Origin: Flavobacterium terrisoli
GTDB taxonomy: Bacteria; Bacteroidota; Bacteroidia; Flavobacteriales; Flavobacteriaceae
Assembly (NCBI RefSeq): GCF_030167905.1
Contig: NZ_JARGNA010000004.1
Span: forward strand, 186,001-250,000
Direction: 5' to 3'
DNA: 64,000 nt
Position numbers and translations under genes: made by a program. The notes under the pieces were generated by a model. That model did no database searches. It saw only the letters and a list, made by a program, of their open reading frames with translations, and was not told the origin of the DNA. Positions 1 to 9,400 of this stretch are shown here, piece after piece. Position 1 is the stretch's first letter. Each line of letters begins with the position of its first letter.

Positions 1-1609
1 TGATATTGTCTCTTCCTGCTTTGACTTTTATCGTAACCGTTTTGCTTCGGTCATTGTTGAAAATATACACCTTCTCGGCAATAGAAGAAGTCGCTACCGG
101 AACAATGTCTAAAGGTTGGTACACTTCACCTTTAACATCATCATTGTATTTGTAAATTACATTGCGTTCAAAAGGAATCTCAACATTATTGATTACAATC
201 CAAAAGCCCACTTTCACCTGGCGCAATACATCGGGAACACCGATGTTTTCTTGCTTGTCTACACGGTACATTCCAATGGTTCCTTTTTGGTTCAACCAAT
301 AAGCATTGGTATAATCAAGGCTATTTGGAAGTTGGAAAGTATTACTTTCCGTAAAAGGAATATTTCTTTTTAGTTCAACATTGACTGTTTTATCTGAAAC
401 ATAAGCCGGTACAGCTCCGATTCCGGTCAGCCTCATAGCAACATCACTTCGGTTTATCGCTTCAATTTTAACTTTTAAAGGACTTCCGGGTGTAGCTTCC
501 TGGGTTTCGGCAACGGCTTCCAAGTATAAACCGGCACAGGCGGAGATAATTTCCTTGATTTCCTCTGATTTGATTGTTTTCCAATGTTTGTCTTCTAAAT
601 TTTCGATTAACTTATAAGCTTCAACCAATTGAGGAATGCTTGCCGAAGGGTTTTTGAAATCGAAATTTTTCTCCACAGCATATAAAATATCACCAATAGC
701 TTTTCCGCCTTCAACGCGATTCCAGCTAGTGTCAATTCCTTCGAACAGATTGGTCTTATCTTTTGGCATATCACCTTTTAAGAATTCCAAATATTCATCT
801 TCTTCACCTCGGGTTCCGGTTGATCCAAAACCTTGTGATTGATGGCGGCTTCTGCTTAATGCAGCAATTTCCTGATTGGATTTACCAATCGATTGGTAAT
901 AGGTGCCGATTTTAAGATTGACTAAGTTGGTTTTATCTGCGGCATCAAATTTTTCTTTACTGCCATAAAACCACCAGGAAGTATTGAAGAATAATCGTCT
1001 TGGTTCCCAAATACTTACATATTCCAATTGTTCCGGATAAACCAGAGCATTACTGGCTTTGTCAAAAGCTTCAAAACTCAGCATCGCAGAAGAAGTATGA
1101 TGGCCATGCGTCGTTCCGGGAGAACGATGGTCAAAACGGTTGATGACTACATCGGGTTGGAATTTTCGAATGGCCCAAACCACATCGCTCAAAACTTGGT
1201 CTTTGTCCCATATTTTTAAGGTTTCGTCAGGGTTTTTGGAAAAACCAAAATCATTGGCACGGGAAAAGAATTGTTTACCTCCGTCAATTTTTCGGGCTTC
1301 GATTAATTCCTGTGTTCGGATAACACCCAGCAATTCCCTTAATTCAGGTCCGATAAGATTCTGACCGCCATCACCACGGGTTAAGGATAAATAACCAGTT
1401 CTTGCTTTTTTATCATTAGACAACCAGGAAATCAAACGGGTATTTTCGTCATCGGGATGTGCAGCTATATAAAGCACCGAACCCAAAAAGTTTAGTTTCT
1501 GAATTTGGTTGTATATCTCAACAGCATTAGGTTTTACGGGCTGTTGCGCCCATAAGGCCTGCGATATAAAAAAAAGGAAAATAAAAGGTAATGAATAAAG
1601 CTTCTGCAT
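1..1609 (-). CDS. PIG-L/LmbE family deacetylase, secreted (3' end outside window)
   Basis: Zinc-dependent N-acetyl-sugar or amide deacetylase of the PIG-L/LmbE family, probably periplasmic. I translated it from the ATG whose complement lies at 1607-1609; the frame stays open for 536 codons to the window edge, so the C-terminus is missing. Residues 1-21 form a signal peptide ending in LWA before Gln. The family signature AHPDDE is at about residues 50-55; by family knowledge H51 and D54 bind zinc and D53 is the catalytic base. A later THGHH motif would supply the remaining ligand. The long region after the roughly 250-residue catalytic domain is typical of the large Bacteroidetes members. Substrate cannot be inferred. 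Confidence 0.88.
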   Translation of the reverse strand, partial: MQKLYSLPFIFLFFISQALWAQQPVKPNAVEIYNQIQKLNFLGSVLYIAAHPDDENTRLISWLSNDKKARTGYLSLTRGDGGQNLIGPELRELLGVIRTQELIEARKIDGGKQFFSRANDFGFSKNPDETLKIWDKDQVLSDVVWAIRKFQPDVVINRFDHRSPGTTHGHHTSSAMLSFEAFDKASNALVYPEQLEYVSIWEPRRLFFNTSWWFYGSKEKFDAADKTNLVNLKIGTYYQSIGKSNQEIAALSRSRHQSQGFGSTGTRGEEDEYLEFLKGDMPKDKTNLFEGIDTSWNRVEGGKAIGDILYAVEKNFDFKNPSASIPQLVEAYKLIENLEDKHWKTIKSEEIKEIISACAGLYLEAVAETQEATPGSPLKVKIEAINRSDVAMRLTGIGAVPAYVSDKTVNVELKRNIPFTESNTFQLPNSLDYTNAYWLNQKGTIGMYRVDKQENIGVPDVLRQVKVGFWIVINNVEIPFERNVIYKYNDDVKGEVYQPLDIVPVATSSIAEKVYIFNNDRSKTVTIKVKAGRDNI

Positions 1610-1705
1610 TGTGATGACTTTAATGGCAATAGCTTCAAATATAAACATTAAATAAAAAGCAGCGTTTTATTTAATTTGTTTTTAACAAATGCAAAAATGT
1701 CGGCT

Positions 1706-2113
1706 CTATTCTGTTGAAGCTGTTGTGTTTGTGAATCTCCCTTTTGAATTGTATGGGTACATTTTTCGGTGCGCCTTTAAAAACTGATAGGGCATTTCAT
1801 CATCAAAATCGGTAATTGTTACCCGGGCTTTATTGTAAAGTGAATAACCTCCGTATCCTTTTGGTAGTTCCGGTGCAGTCATCCATTCTCCTTTTTCTTT
1901 GAAATAATAAACCATTTTAAGGTTGTCAAAATAGGCTTCAATATTCGGGAAATAGTAATAACGGATATAGCAATTGGTTTTCTTATCAATAGGTAGCTTC
2001 TCCATTTTGGCCTTAGTTTGCTTCTCCAGTTCGCTTACGCTCAAGTCTTGTGAGTAAGCACAATTAAAAGCCAAAACAACAACAAATGTGAGCAATACTT
2101 TTAGTGTTTTCAT
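1706..2113 (-). CDS. small secreted protein of unknown function
   Basis: A 135-residue protein when started at MKTLKVLL, which gives a clean signal peptide (hydrophobic core, cleavage after the YSQ segment). An upstream in-frame TTG at 2149 would add 12 residues that spoil the signal peptide. The mature part contains RYYYFPNIEAYFD, then YYFKEKGEWM, ELPKGYGGYSLYNK and a DDEMPYQFLKAHR segment. The same order of aromatic motifs occurs in the next gene (2336-2800), so the two are paralogues. No known enzymatic motif is visible; an envelope location is inferred from the signal peptide alone. Confidence 0.75.
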   Translation of the reverse strand: MKTLKVLLTFVVVLAFNCAYSQDLSVSELEKQTKAKMEKLPIDKKTNCYIRYYYFPNIEAYFDNLKMVYYFKEKGEWMTAPELPKGYGGYSLYNKARVTITDFDDEMPYQFLKAHRKMYPYNSKGRFTNTTASTE

Positions 2114-2283
2114 GTTTTGTAGATTTGGGGTTAACAAAAAATCATTCAACTATTTGACAATCTGTAACAAATGTATGATTATTTATCCTTTAAAAGCAAA
2201 TTTTAACGCTGAAATGCATAAATAGGATTTAAAATTAAGAATAATACTATTTTAATGTGCTGATAATTAAGTGATTAAATAAA

Positions 2284-2313
2284 AAAGGGTAAAGAAATTA
2301 ATCCTTACCCTTT
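2284..2313 (-). terminator. intrinsic terminator for the 2336-2800 gene
   Basis: Inverted repeat AAAGGGTAA (2284-2292) and TTACCCTTT (2305-2313). Read on the minus strand it lies just after the stop of the gene at 2336 and is followed by a T-rich run. Confidence 0.75.
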
Positions 2314-2335
2314 ATAATATTATAGAAGTATTCTT

Positions 2336-2800
2336 CTATTTATTGCCTTTTCCTTTTCCCTTGCCATTTCCGCCTCCATGACCATTGCCATGCCCTTTTC
2401 CGGGATGGCCTGCAGCTTTGTAATTGCCATTTCCTTTGCTTTTCCAGTTACCGTTTCCTTTGTATTTTACTTTGTGGGTTTTGTAATAGGCATAAGGTCT
2501 GTCGCCTCTATAATCTCTTAAGTAAATGGTTTGTCCGCGACGTAAATCATAACCTCTGTAATAAGAAGGAAGTGCAGCGGAACGATGCCAACTACCATTT
2601 CTTAGATAAATATATCTTCTGGCCGGAACATCATAATACACTTCGATATCCGGAAGATAATAATACCTAACTTCAACCGGAGCTGCCGGTGCCCAAACCG
2701 GTGGCGTACCTACATTTACATTTACTGAGACTTGTCCTTGACTGCTTATTGTAACCATCAACATGGTTGCCAATAAAAATAATAACTTACTTGTTTTCAT
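2336..2800 (-). CDS. secreted Gly/Lys-rich protein, paralogue of the 1706 gene
   Basis: A 154-residue protein starting at MKTSKLLF; the upstream TTG at 2809 is a poorer start. Residues 1-23 are a signal peptide ending SSQGQ. The core repeats the pattern of its neighbour: RYYYLPDIEVYYD, YIYLRNGSWH, ALPSYYRGYDL and a RPYAYYKTHK segment. The last 40 residues are almost only Gly, Lys, Asn and His, giving a very basic, flexible tail. Function unknown; the basic tail may bind nucleic acid or anionic polysaccharide, which is inference only. Its own terminator follows at 2284-2313. Confidence 0.78.
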   Translation of the reverse strand: MKTSKLLFLLATMLMVTISSQGQVSVNVNVGTPPVWAPAAPVEVRYYYLPDIEVYYDVPARRYIYLRNGSWHRSAALPSYYRGYDLRRGQTIYLRDYRGDRPYAYYKTHKVKYKGNGNWKSKGNGNYKAAGHPGKGHGNGHGGGNGKGKGKGNK

Positions 2801-2987
2801 AACTTTCAATTTTGGTTCTTAAATTTTTGTTCTTTTTATTACTTACACTGAAGTATAAGTTTAGATTTTGGCATAAAGGGTAAATATTAATTACACATAT
2901 ATTACTTGGTAAGTAACATCCCAAAATTAGTGCCATAAAGTACAAAGCTTGTTATATGATTTTTGTTAAAATTTACAGAATTTCTTG

Positions 2988-3518
2988 TTAATCCGTGAAT
3001 TCTTTATCCTCAAACTTAGGTTTTACGATGGAAATTCCCTTTTGAAGCAAGAGATTGTTGGGATAAACAATTCTTTCCCCATCTTTATTAATTAAGTCTG
3101 TATGAAAGGCGTTGATGTCGATTATTTCACCTTCAACCTGGAAATCTTTGTCGTGTACTTTAATGACATCCCCAATTTTAAAAGGAAATGAGAAGAATAA
3201 AATGATACCCGAAGTAATGTTACTCAGAATTGACCATTGGGCAAACATCGCCACACCAACCACAGTTGCAATGGAAGAAAGCGTTATCAAGATATCTTTC
3301 TTTTGTACACCCCAAATGACAATCAGGGAAATAACGGCCAAAATACTAATCAGTAAATGAATGTATTTGATTACCAGATTGGTTCTCTTTTCAAGTCCGG
3401 TGTGTGATCTTGAATATCTCTTTACTGCTTTGGTAACAATGATTCTAAGAAAAAATACCACAAGGACTACCAGTCCGGTAGCAATCGCTTCTTTAACATA
3501 GGTATCAAAAAAAGTCAT
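2988..3518 (-). CDS. small MscS-family mechanosensitive ion channel
   Basis: A 176-residue membrane protein of the MscS family, which opens under membrane tension to release solutes. Three hydrophobic segments are visible at about residues 10-28, 50-72 and 78-105. The third is the pore-helix equivalent with A/G/S-rich spacing (SSIATVVGVAMFAQWSILSN). The MscS beta domain follows (FPFKIGDVIKV, VEGEIIDIN, YPNNLLLQKG). The cytoplasmic alpha/beta vestibule domain is absent, so it is shorter than E. coli MscS (286 residues). It is last in the minus-strand run starting at 6381, 4 bases after the Maf gene stop. Confidence 0.87.
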   Translation of the reverse strand: MTFFDTYVKEAIATGLVVLVVFFLRIIVTKAVKRYSRSHTGLEKRTNLVIKYIHLLISILAVISLIVIWGVQKKDILITLSSIATVVGVAMFAQWSILSNITSGIILFFSFPFKIGDVIKVHDKDFQVEGEIIDINAFHTDLINKDGERIVYPNNLLLQKGISIVKPKFEDKEFTD

Positions 3519-3522
3519 GTTC

Positions 3523-4104
3523 TTATAAATTAGTTAGATAAGCATACACTTTATCGGTTGGCATGCCAACCACATTAGTATAGGAGCCATCAATTCTGGC
3601 AATGGCAACCAATCCAATCCATTCCTGAATGCCATAAGCACCAGCTTTGTCAAATGGTTTATAATTATCCAGATAATAACGGATATCATCATCCGAAATT
3701 TTGTTGAAAGCCACTTTAGTTGCTTCAAAAATGGTTTCGGTCTTAGCAGTGGTTTTAAAACAAACGGAAGTAATCACTTCATGCGTTTTGCCCGACATTG
3801 ATTTCAGCATCTGAAAGGCATCATTATAATCTTTGGGTTTTCCTAAGGCTTTATTCTCAAACCAAACTATGGTATCGCTGGTGATTAAAATTTCATTTTC
3901 AGCAATTTCACCTTCAAAAGCATTGGCTTTCAAAATGGCTAAAAAATTGGTGATTTCAACACCCTGAAGGTCTTCAGGATAAATCTCTGCAATATCTTTA
4001 AGCCTGATTTCAAAGTCTAAATCCAGGTCTTTCAAAAACTGTTGTCTTCGTGGAGAACCCGAAGCCAGAATTATTTTGTAGTTTTTATTAAGGGAATTAA
4101 GCAT
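3523..4104 (-). CDS. Maf-like nucleoside triphosphate pyrophosphatase
   Basis: Maf/Ham1-fold pyrophosphatase that hydrolyses non-canonical or excess NTPs (dTTP/UTP/m5UTP type) to NMP and PPi. The N-terminal signature ILASGSPRRQQFL, the central SDTIVWFENKALGKP segment and the C-terminal DKAGAYGIQEW segment are all present, with full family length (193 residues). I prefer the ATG at 4104 (MLNSLNKN), which overlaps the upstream stop by 8 bases; an ATG at 4116 adds four residues. It sits between the UbiA prenyltransferase and MscS genes in one operon, and is likely translationally coupled to the former. Confidence 0.92.
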   Translation of the reverse strand: MLNSLNKNYKIILASGSPRRQQFLKDLDLDFEIRLKDIAEIYPEDLQGVEITNFLAILKANAFEGEIAENEILITSDTIVWFENKALGKPKDYNDAFQMLKSMSGKTHEVITSVCFKTTAKTETIFEATKVAFNKISDDDIRYYLDNYKPFDKAGAYGIQEWIGLVAIARIDGSYTNVVGMPTDKVYAYLTNL

Positions 4105-5023
4105 TATTTTTAACATTCAGATTGATGACTAAAATAGACAATATTCCGAAGAAAATCACCCACTTTAACACGGTGCTTAACATATGGAAATCCTTTTTGC
4201 TTTTGGCGTTCCAAATTTTAACCAAAAAGAAAATCATTGGGCCTACGACAAATATAAGTCCGTAAATCACCGCATAATAAAGCTGATTGTTCATCAAATA
4301 AGTATTGATGTACAAAAGCAAAATTAAGGTAGCCATAATAGCTAATCCAAAGACAACCTTAGCCGTTCGGCTCACACCGAGAACGATTGGTAAAGTATTC
4401 ATTCCTTGATTGTAATCACCATTAACATCTTCCATATCTTTAACAATTTCCCTGATAAAATTAATGATAAAAGCAAATAGGGCATAGTCCAAAAGCAAGG
4501 AGAAATAAACACCCATTTCTTTTCGGTTGCTTTCAAAAGTAAGTGGCGATAAATCGTAAAGGCCTATGATTAAAATACTGATTCCTAAAAGAAAGGCAAC
4601 TATAAGATTTCCAACCAGCAACATTCTCTTAAATGTTGTGGCGTATAAATACAACAAAGTCACAATGATGATGAAAATCCCGGCAAATGTTGGCTTCTGA
4701 ATGGTGTTTGATAAATAAAAACCAATTCCAACTCCGGTTACATTCAGCGCAAAATAAATATTATAGCCCATGGCTTCAGAGATGCGTTTGCCAATCACAA
4801 CATTATTGGGTTTGTTATCGTTGTCAGTTTCCTGATCCATAATATCGTTGATGATATAACCGGCTGCGGCAATCATTACGGTAGCTAAAACCAGCAATAC
4901 ATATTGAAAATCACTCAGAAACAAATAAATAGCTTCATGTTTTAAGAAACCATATCTAAAGACCAACTGCATAAAAGCGAGTAATAATAAATTTTGGTAG
5001 CGTATTAATTTTAAAAAGTTCAT
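4097..5023 (-). CDS. UbiA-family prenyltransferase (geranylgeranylglycerol-phosphate geranylgeranyltransferase-like)
   Basis: A 308-residue integral membrane prenyltransferase with about eight or nine hydrophobic helices. The first Asp-rich motif NDIMDQETDNDNKPN (about residues 59-73) and the second, REIVKDMEDVNGD (about residues 190-202), are the two diphosphate/Mg2+-binding motifs of the UbiA superfamily. Bacteroidetes homologues next to maf are commonly annotated as geranylgeranylglycerol-phosphate geranylgeranyltransferase; a role with quinone or another polyprenyl acceptor is equally possible from sequence. It is the third gene of the 6381-2988 run; the 85-base gap before it carries GC-rich short repeats. 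Confidence 0.85.
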   Translation of the reverse strand: MNFLKLIRYQNLLLLAFMQLVFRYGFLKHEAIYLFLSDFQYVLLVLATVMIAAAGYIINDIMDQETDNDNKPNNVVIGKRISEAMGYNIYFALNVTGVGIGFYLSNTIQKPTFAGIFIIIVTLLYLYATTFKRMLLVGNLIVAFLLGISILIIGLYDLSPLTFESNRKEMGVYFSLLLDYALFAFIINFIREIVKDMEDVNGDYNQGMNTLPIVLGVSRTAKVVFGLAIMATLILLLYINTYLMNNQLYYAVIYGLIFVVGPMIFFLVKIWNAKSKKDFHMLSTVLKWVIFFGILSILVINLNVKNNA

Positions 5024-5055
5024 TTCTTTAGTTGATTCGGTTATTTGTTAATTTT

Positions 5056-5091
5056 TTCCGCTGCGCTCCATACAATTCGGCTACGCCTCGG
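5056..5091. repeat. pair of GC-rich short repeat units in an intergenic gap
   Basis: TTCCGCTGCGCTCC (5056-5069) and TTCGGCTACGCCTCGG (5076-5091) interrupt otherwise AT-rich spacer between the KdsC-like and UbiA genes. A very similar unit, TTCGCTGCGCTCG, lies at 57423-57435. They are probably a dispersed short intergenic repeat; no function is evident. Confidence 0.45.
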
Positions 5092-5108
5092 GTTGGTTAT
5101 CTGTAAAA

Positions 5109-5636
5109 TCAATCGTGTTTTCCGTTGTAGTACATATGCCATTTTCCTTGTACTTTCATCACTTGTTCAATTACTTCACGAACGGCACCACGGCCACCGT
5201 TTTTATGGGAGATGTATTTGGAAATGGCTTTGATTTCGGCCACTGCATCTTGCGGACAGGTAGGCAAACCCGACAATTGCATTACATGAAAATCGGGAAT
5301 ATCATCACCCATATACAAAACTTGTTCGGGTTTGATATTGTACAATTCAATATATTCTTTAAAAGTGGCCACTTTATCCGGCGAAGCCAAATGAATATCG
5401 GTAATGCCTAAATTTCTTAGTCTGATTCGAACACCTTCATTGCTGCCACCCGAAATAATACAGACATGATAACCGCTTTCTACTGCTGCTTTCATCGCAA
5501 AACCATCCCTGATATTCATAATACGAAGCATTTCGCCTGTTGGTGTTACGTGAACCGAACTATCAGTCAAAACGCCGTCTACATCAAAAATAAATGTAGT
5601 AATATCATTCATGACTTCTTTATAACTTTTTCCCAT
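5109..5636 (-). CDS. HAD-IIIA phosphatase, KdsC-like (3-deoxy-D-manno-octulosonate 8-phosphate phosphatase)
   Basis: A 175-residue HAD phosphatase. Motif I is FDVDGVLTDS (first Asp is the nucleophile), motif II is CIISGG, the conserved Lys lies in SPDKVATFKEY, and the DDxxD-type acidic motif is YMGDDIPD. This layout and length match KdsC, which dephosphorylates Kdo-8-P for lipopolysaccharide core synthesis. The ATG at 5636 is used; the longer reading from 5642 needs a TTG. It overlaps the end of the DUF2520 gene by 17 bases, so the two are co-translated. Kdo synthesis fits with the lpx genes elsewhere in the window, but substrate specificity is inferred. Confidence 0.88.
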   Translation of the reverse strand: MGKSYKEVMNDITTFIFDVDGVLTDSSVHVTPTGEMLRIMNIRDGFAMKAAVESGYHVCIISGGSNEGVRIRLRNLGITDIHLASPDKVATFKEYIELYNIKPEQVLYMGDDIPDFHVMQLSGLPTCPQDAVAEIKAISKYISHKNGGRGAVREVIEQVMKVQGKWHMYYNGKHD

Positions 5637-6381
5637 TATCAATAATAGATTTTGTTAGCAATTTATAGATTTCTTTTTGGTTATCATCGGTTAAAAATGC
5701 CAGATGTGCATTGATGGTTTGTGTGTCTTTTCTTTGTGCCGGACCGGTTTGCGCCTCGTTGGGTGAAAGTGTCAAAATTTTATTGGCAGTTTCCTGAATC
5801 AGCGGTTTTAAGATGTCGAAAGACAACTGGTTTTCGGTACAAATTTGGTTCCCTATTTGGTACAAATGATTGACAAAATTAGACACAAAAACGGCTGCAA
5901 TGTGCAACGCCTTTCTCTGTTCCGAATTGACCGGGTAAATTACTTCAGAGATTGATTCTGCAACGGTTTCAAGCGTTTTGTAATCGTCTACATTTTGAGC
6001 TTCCAGGCAAATCGGAATGATTTTAAAATCGATTGCTTTCGATTTAGAGAATGTTTGCAACGGATAAAAAACACCTTTGCGATTGGTATCACTTAAAGCC
6101 GCCATGTTGACACTTCCCGAAGTATGGGCAACCAATTGATTCTTTAGAGGAATTTGATTCGAAACATTTTCAATAGCATCATCGGAAACCGCTATGATGA
6201 TTAAATCTGCCGGTTGGAGTAGGTCGTAATCCGAAATGATTTTATTGGCATCGAGTAGGTGAGCAACACTACTTTTTTGACGGGTCAGCACTTGAATTAA
6301 CTCAATTTCAGGAGCTTCTGTAAAAGCTGCAATCAAGTGATGTGCCACATTTCCGGAACCAATTATACTGACTGATATCAT
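5620..6381 (-). CDS. Rossmann-like and DUF2520 domain protein
   Basis: A 253-residue protein with an N-terminal NAD(P)-binding Rossmann domain (ISVSIIGSGNVAHHL, a GxGxxA-type dinucleotide loop near residues 7-12) and a C-terminal helical DUF2520 domain (about residues 125-250; QRKALHIAAVFVSNF is characteristic). It resembles NADP-dependent oxidoreductases of the F420/ketopantoate type, but its substrate is unknown. The start MISVSIIG at 6381 is preferred because the Rossmann fold begins immediately there; an extension to 6417 adds an unlikely hydrophobic stub. It heads the operon leading to KdsC, UbiA, Maf and MscS. Confidence 0.87.
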   Translation of the reverse strand: MISVSIIGSGNVAHHLIAAFTEAPEIELIQVLTRQKSSVAHLLDANKIISDYDLLQPADLIIIAVSDDAIENVSNQIPLKNQLVAHTSGSVNMAALSDTNRKGVFYPLQTFSKSKAIDFKIIPICLEAQNVDDYKTLETVAESISEVIYPVNSEQRKALHIAAVFVSNFVNHLYQIGNQICTENQLSFDILKPLIQETANKILTLSPNEAQTGPAQRKDTQTINAHLAFLTDDNQKEIYKLLTKSIIDNGKKL

Positions 6382-6444
6382 TCCGTAAAAGTAGTAAAAA
6401 ATGAGGGAAACAAGCAAATGTTATCCTAATGCAAAATAGCAGAA

Positions 6445-9400
6445 CTATTTGTTTATTTTTTCTTCTAAAACTTTTAGCCGCTCTTCCAGGGATTGGATTT
6501 TGGCTTCCTGTGACTCTATGATTTTTTGTTGTTCCTGAATGGCTTTGGTCATTGGTGCAATGAAATCATTGTAACGAAGGCTATAAAAGCCTTCATCGTC
6601 TTTGGTTAAAATTCCGGAATTAGCTATGCCGAAAGAAGTCAAAGTCTCTTCTATTTCCTGAGCAATAAAGCCGTATTCTAATCTTTTGAACTCATCATTC
6701 TTGCGAAAATAAGAAACCGGTTTTAGTTTTTTTATAAAATCCAATCCCAAATCAGAAGGTAAGATGTTGTCTTTCCATCGGCTGTCTGAAGTGATTGAAA
6801 GCCCAACCTGACAACCCAAATAGCCAATAAAAATATTACCTAAACGAATTTGGTTATTTCCCGTGGCACTTGGCACTTGAGCCGTGTCTCCTAGGCCAAG
6901 GTTATTACTGCCTGTCGTTACATTGGTTAAAGCGCCTTTACCGACAGCGGTATTGTAACTTCCGGTGGTATTATTTAAAGCATAATAACCCACGGCAGTA
7001 TTTTCCCATCCCGAAACATTGCTGTACAGGCTATTGTATCCAACAGCTATATTGTTAAACCCGTTTTGATTTGAATACATCGCATTGTAGCCAAATGCTG
7101 AATTATAAGTCCCCGTTGTATTTGAAATGTTGGCATTTATTCCGAAAGCTATATTGGTAGGGCTTATTCTGCCGGCTGTAGTGTTTGATCTTTTAAAAAC
7201 AACGTCAGCATTATCGGCAGTGCCAATAAAATGCGTTCCGGGTATAGTTCCTGAATTCCCTGTTAGACTCCACCATGTAGTAGGAGGAGAAGCAGGGTTT
7301 TGCCATTGCGGGCCATAAGTAGACATGGTCAGAACTTGTCCGCTTAGTCCTCCACTTATTGGTAAAATATTTCCATTTTCATCTCCTATCAAAGCATAGG
7401 AAAATGAAGGTCCTGCGGCCAATACACTAGAACGAATGGTTCCCACTACATGCAAACGTTCTTGAGGATCGTATGTTCCTATTCCAACTTTTACTGTACT
7501 ACTGGCGGTATTAACTCCCGCGATACTACCCAATATCAGTGTGTTGTTGTTTTGAGCAAACGAAAAAGCTCCAATTGCCGAAGCATTATTGATATTATCC
7601 GAAACTGAAGCATAATACCCGAATGCAGTATTGTAATTGCCAGAGAAATTTCCTGGCAAAGTTTGATACCCTACAGCTGTGTTGTAACTGCCGTTGACAA
7701 TACTTGAAGCAGCATTATGACCATTAGCTGTATTCCCATAACCATCATAACAATCTCGAAGAGCATTGATACCTATTGCCGAATTATAATGACCTAAAGA
7801 ATTACTAAATAATGACTGATATCCAATAGCCGTGTTATTGGATCCGAATGTGTTACTAAATAATGACTCTTTTCCAACGGCAGTGTTTTGGCTACCTTCG
7901 GTATTCGATGATAAGGAATTGAAGCCTATTCCTGTATTGTTATCTCCATAAGAATTACTTTGTAATGCAGCAGCACCAAGAGCAGTATTGTACTCTCCAT
8001 TATAACTGTATTGCAACGTATTATAGCCAATTGCAGTATTGCCCCAACCATAGTTTTCAGCAAAAGAATTTAATCCAAAGGAAGTATTGTTATATCCTAT
8101 TTGTCCTGAAAAGATATTGTTCCGTTTAAAAATGACATTGTTGTTGTCTGTGGTGCCAATAAAATTGGTGGTTGGATTTGTACCTGCATTGCCCGATAAA
8201 CTCCAACCTGAACCACCCAATGTTTTCCATGTTGTGGAGCCATTGTCCCAATAATAAAATCCCGGAGAAAACAATCCTGAAGTTGTTGTTAAATACAGCA
8301 TCATTCCGTTTTGTGCAGCCGTTGGATTACTGATTGGTAAGGCATTTACTCTTGGAATAATCATACCGTCTGTAATGTCAGGAGCATTTGCATTTGAGGG
8401 TGAAATTTGAAGTTTGGCGCTTGGCGTAGTTTCACCTATACCAATTTTACCCAAAGCAATGTTGCTCATATCTTTACCGTAAATAACATTAGCTATTGAC
8501 AATTGGTCACTGCCTGTATTCAAAGGAACCTGCGCAGCTGAACCAATGGCAATATTGTTATAGCCAGTTGTTAGATTGCTCATTGCATCGCCTCCAATCG
8601 CTGTATTGCTGTTGCCAACCGTTAAGCTGCTCAATGAATAGGCACCTAATCCGGTATTGCCTGAACCGGTGGTTAAATTTAGGGTATAGCGACCAACAGC
8701 CACATTATTTAAACCGACAGTGTTGCTACTAAGCGTTTGACTTCCGAGTGCTGTATTGCCATTGCCTGTGCTATTGAAATAACCGGCATTGAAACCAATG
8801 ATGGTATTATGACTGCCGATGGTATTCATGTTTAAAGATTGGGCGCCGACGGCTGTATTTCTGTTTCCTGTTGTATTTTCCCGAAGAGAAGCCATACCTA
8901 ATCCACTATTGAATTCTCCGGTAGAGTTAAATAACGACTGATAACCAACACCGGTGTTGAAAGAGCCCGACAAGTTGTTTTTAAGACTTTCTTTCCCAAC
9001 GGAAGTATTATATGAGCCACTTAGATTATTGAATAACGACTCTGACCCCAAAGCTGTATTGTCGATTCCATTCACATTCGATCCTAAAGAACTTAGACCA
9101 ATTCCGGTATTATTAGCGCCTACTGTATTTTGATTTAAAGCTCCAAATCCTGCACCGGTATTGGACGAACCTGATGTGTTTGCGGTTAGAACATTACTAC
9201 CAAGGGCTGTTATGTAATTTCCGGAAGTAATTGCCGATAAAGAATTATTTCCAAAAACGGCGTTTTGTAAACCCGTGCCGCTATTGTTAAAACTGTTATA
9301 TCCGAAAACGGTGTTGTAAAGGGCAATTTTACCCGAAAGTATATTATTTCTCTTGATAGTGAAATCAATGTTATCGGTTGTTCCTATAAAATTAGTGTTC

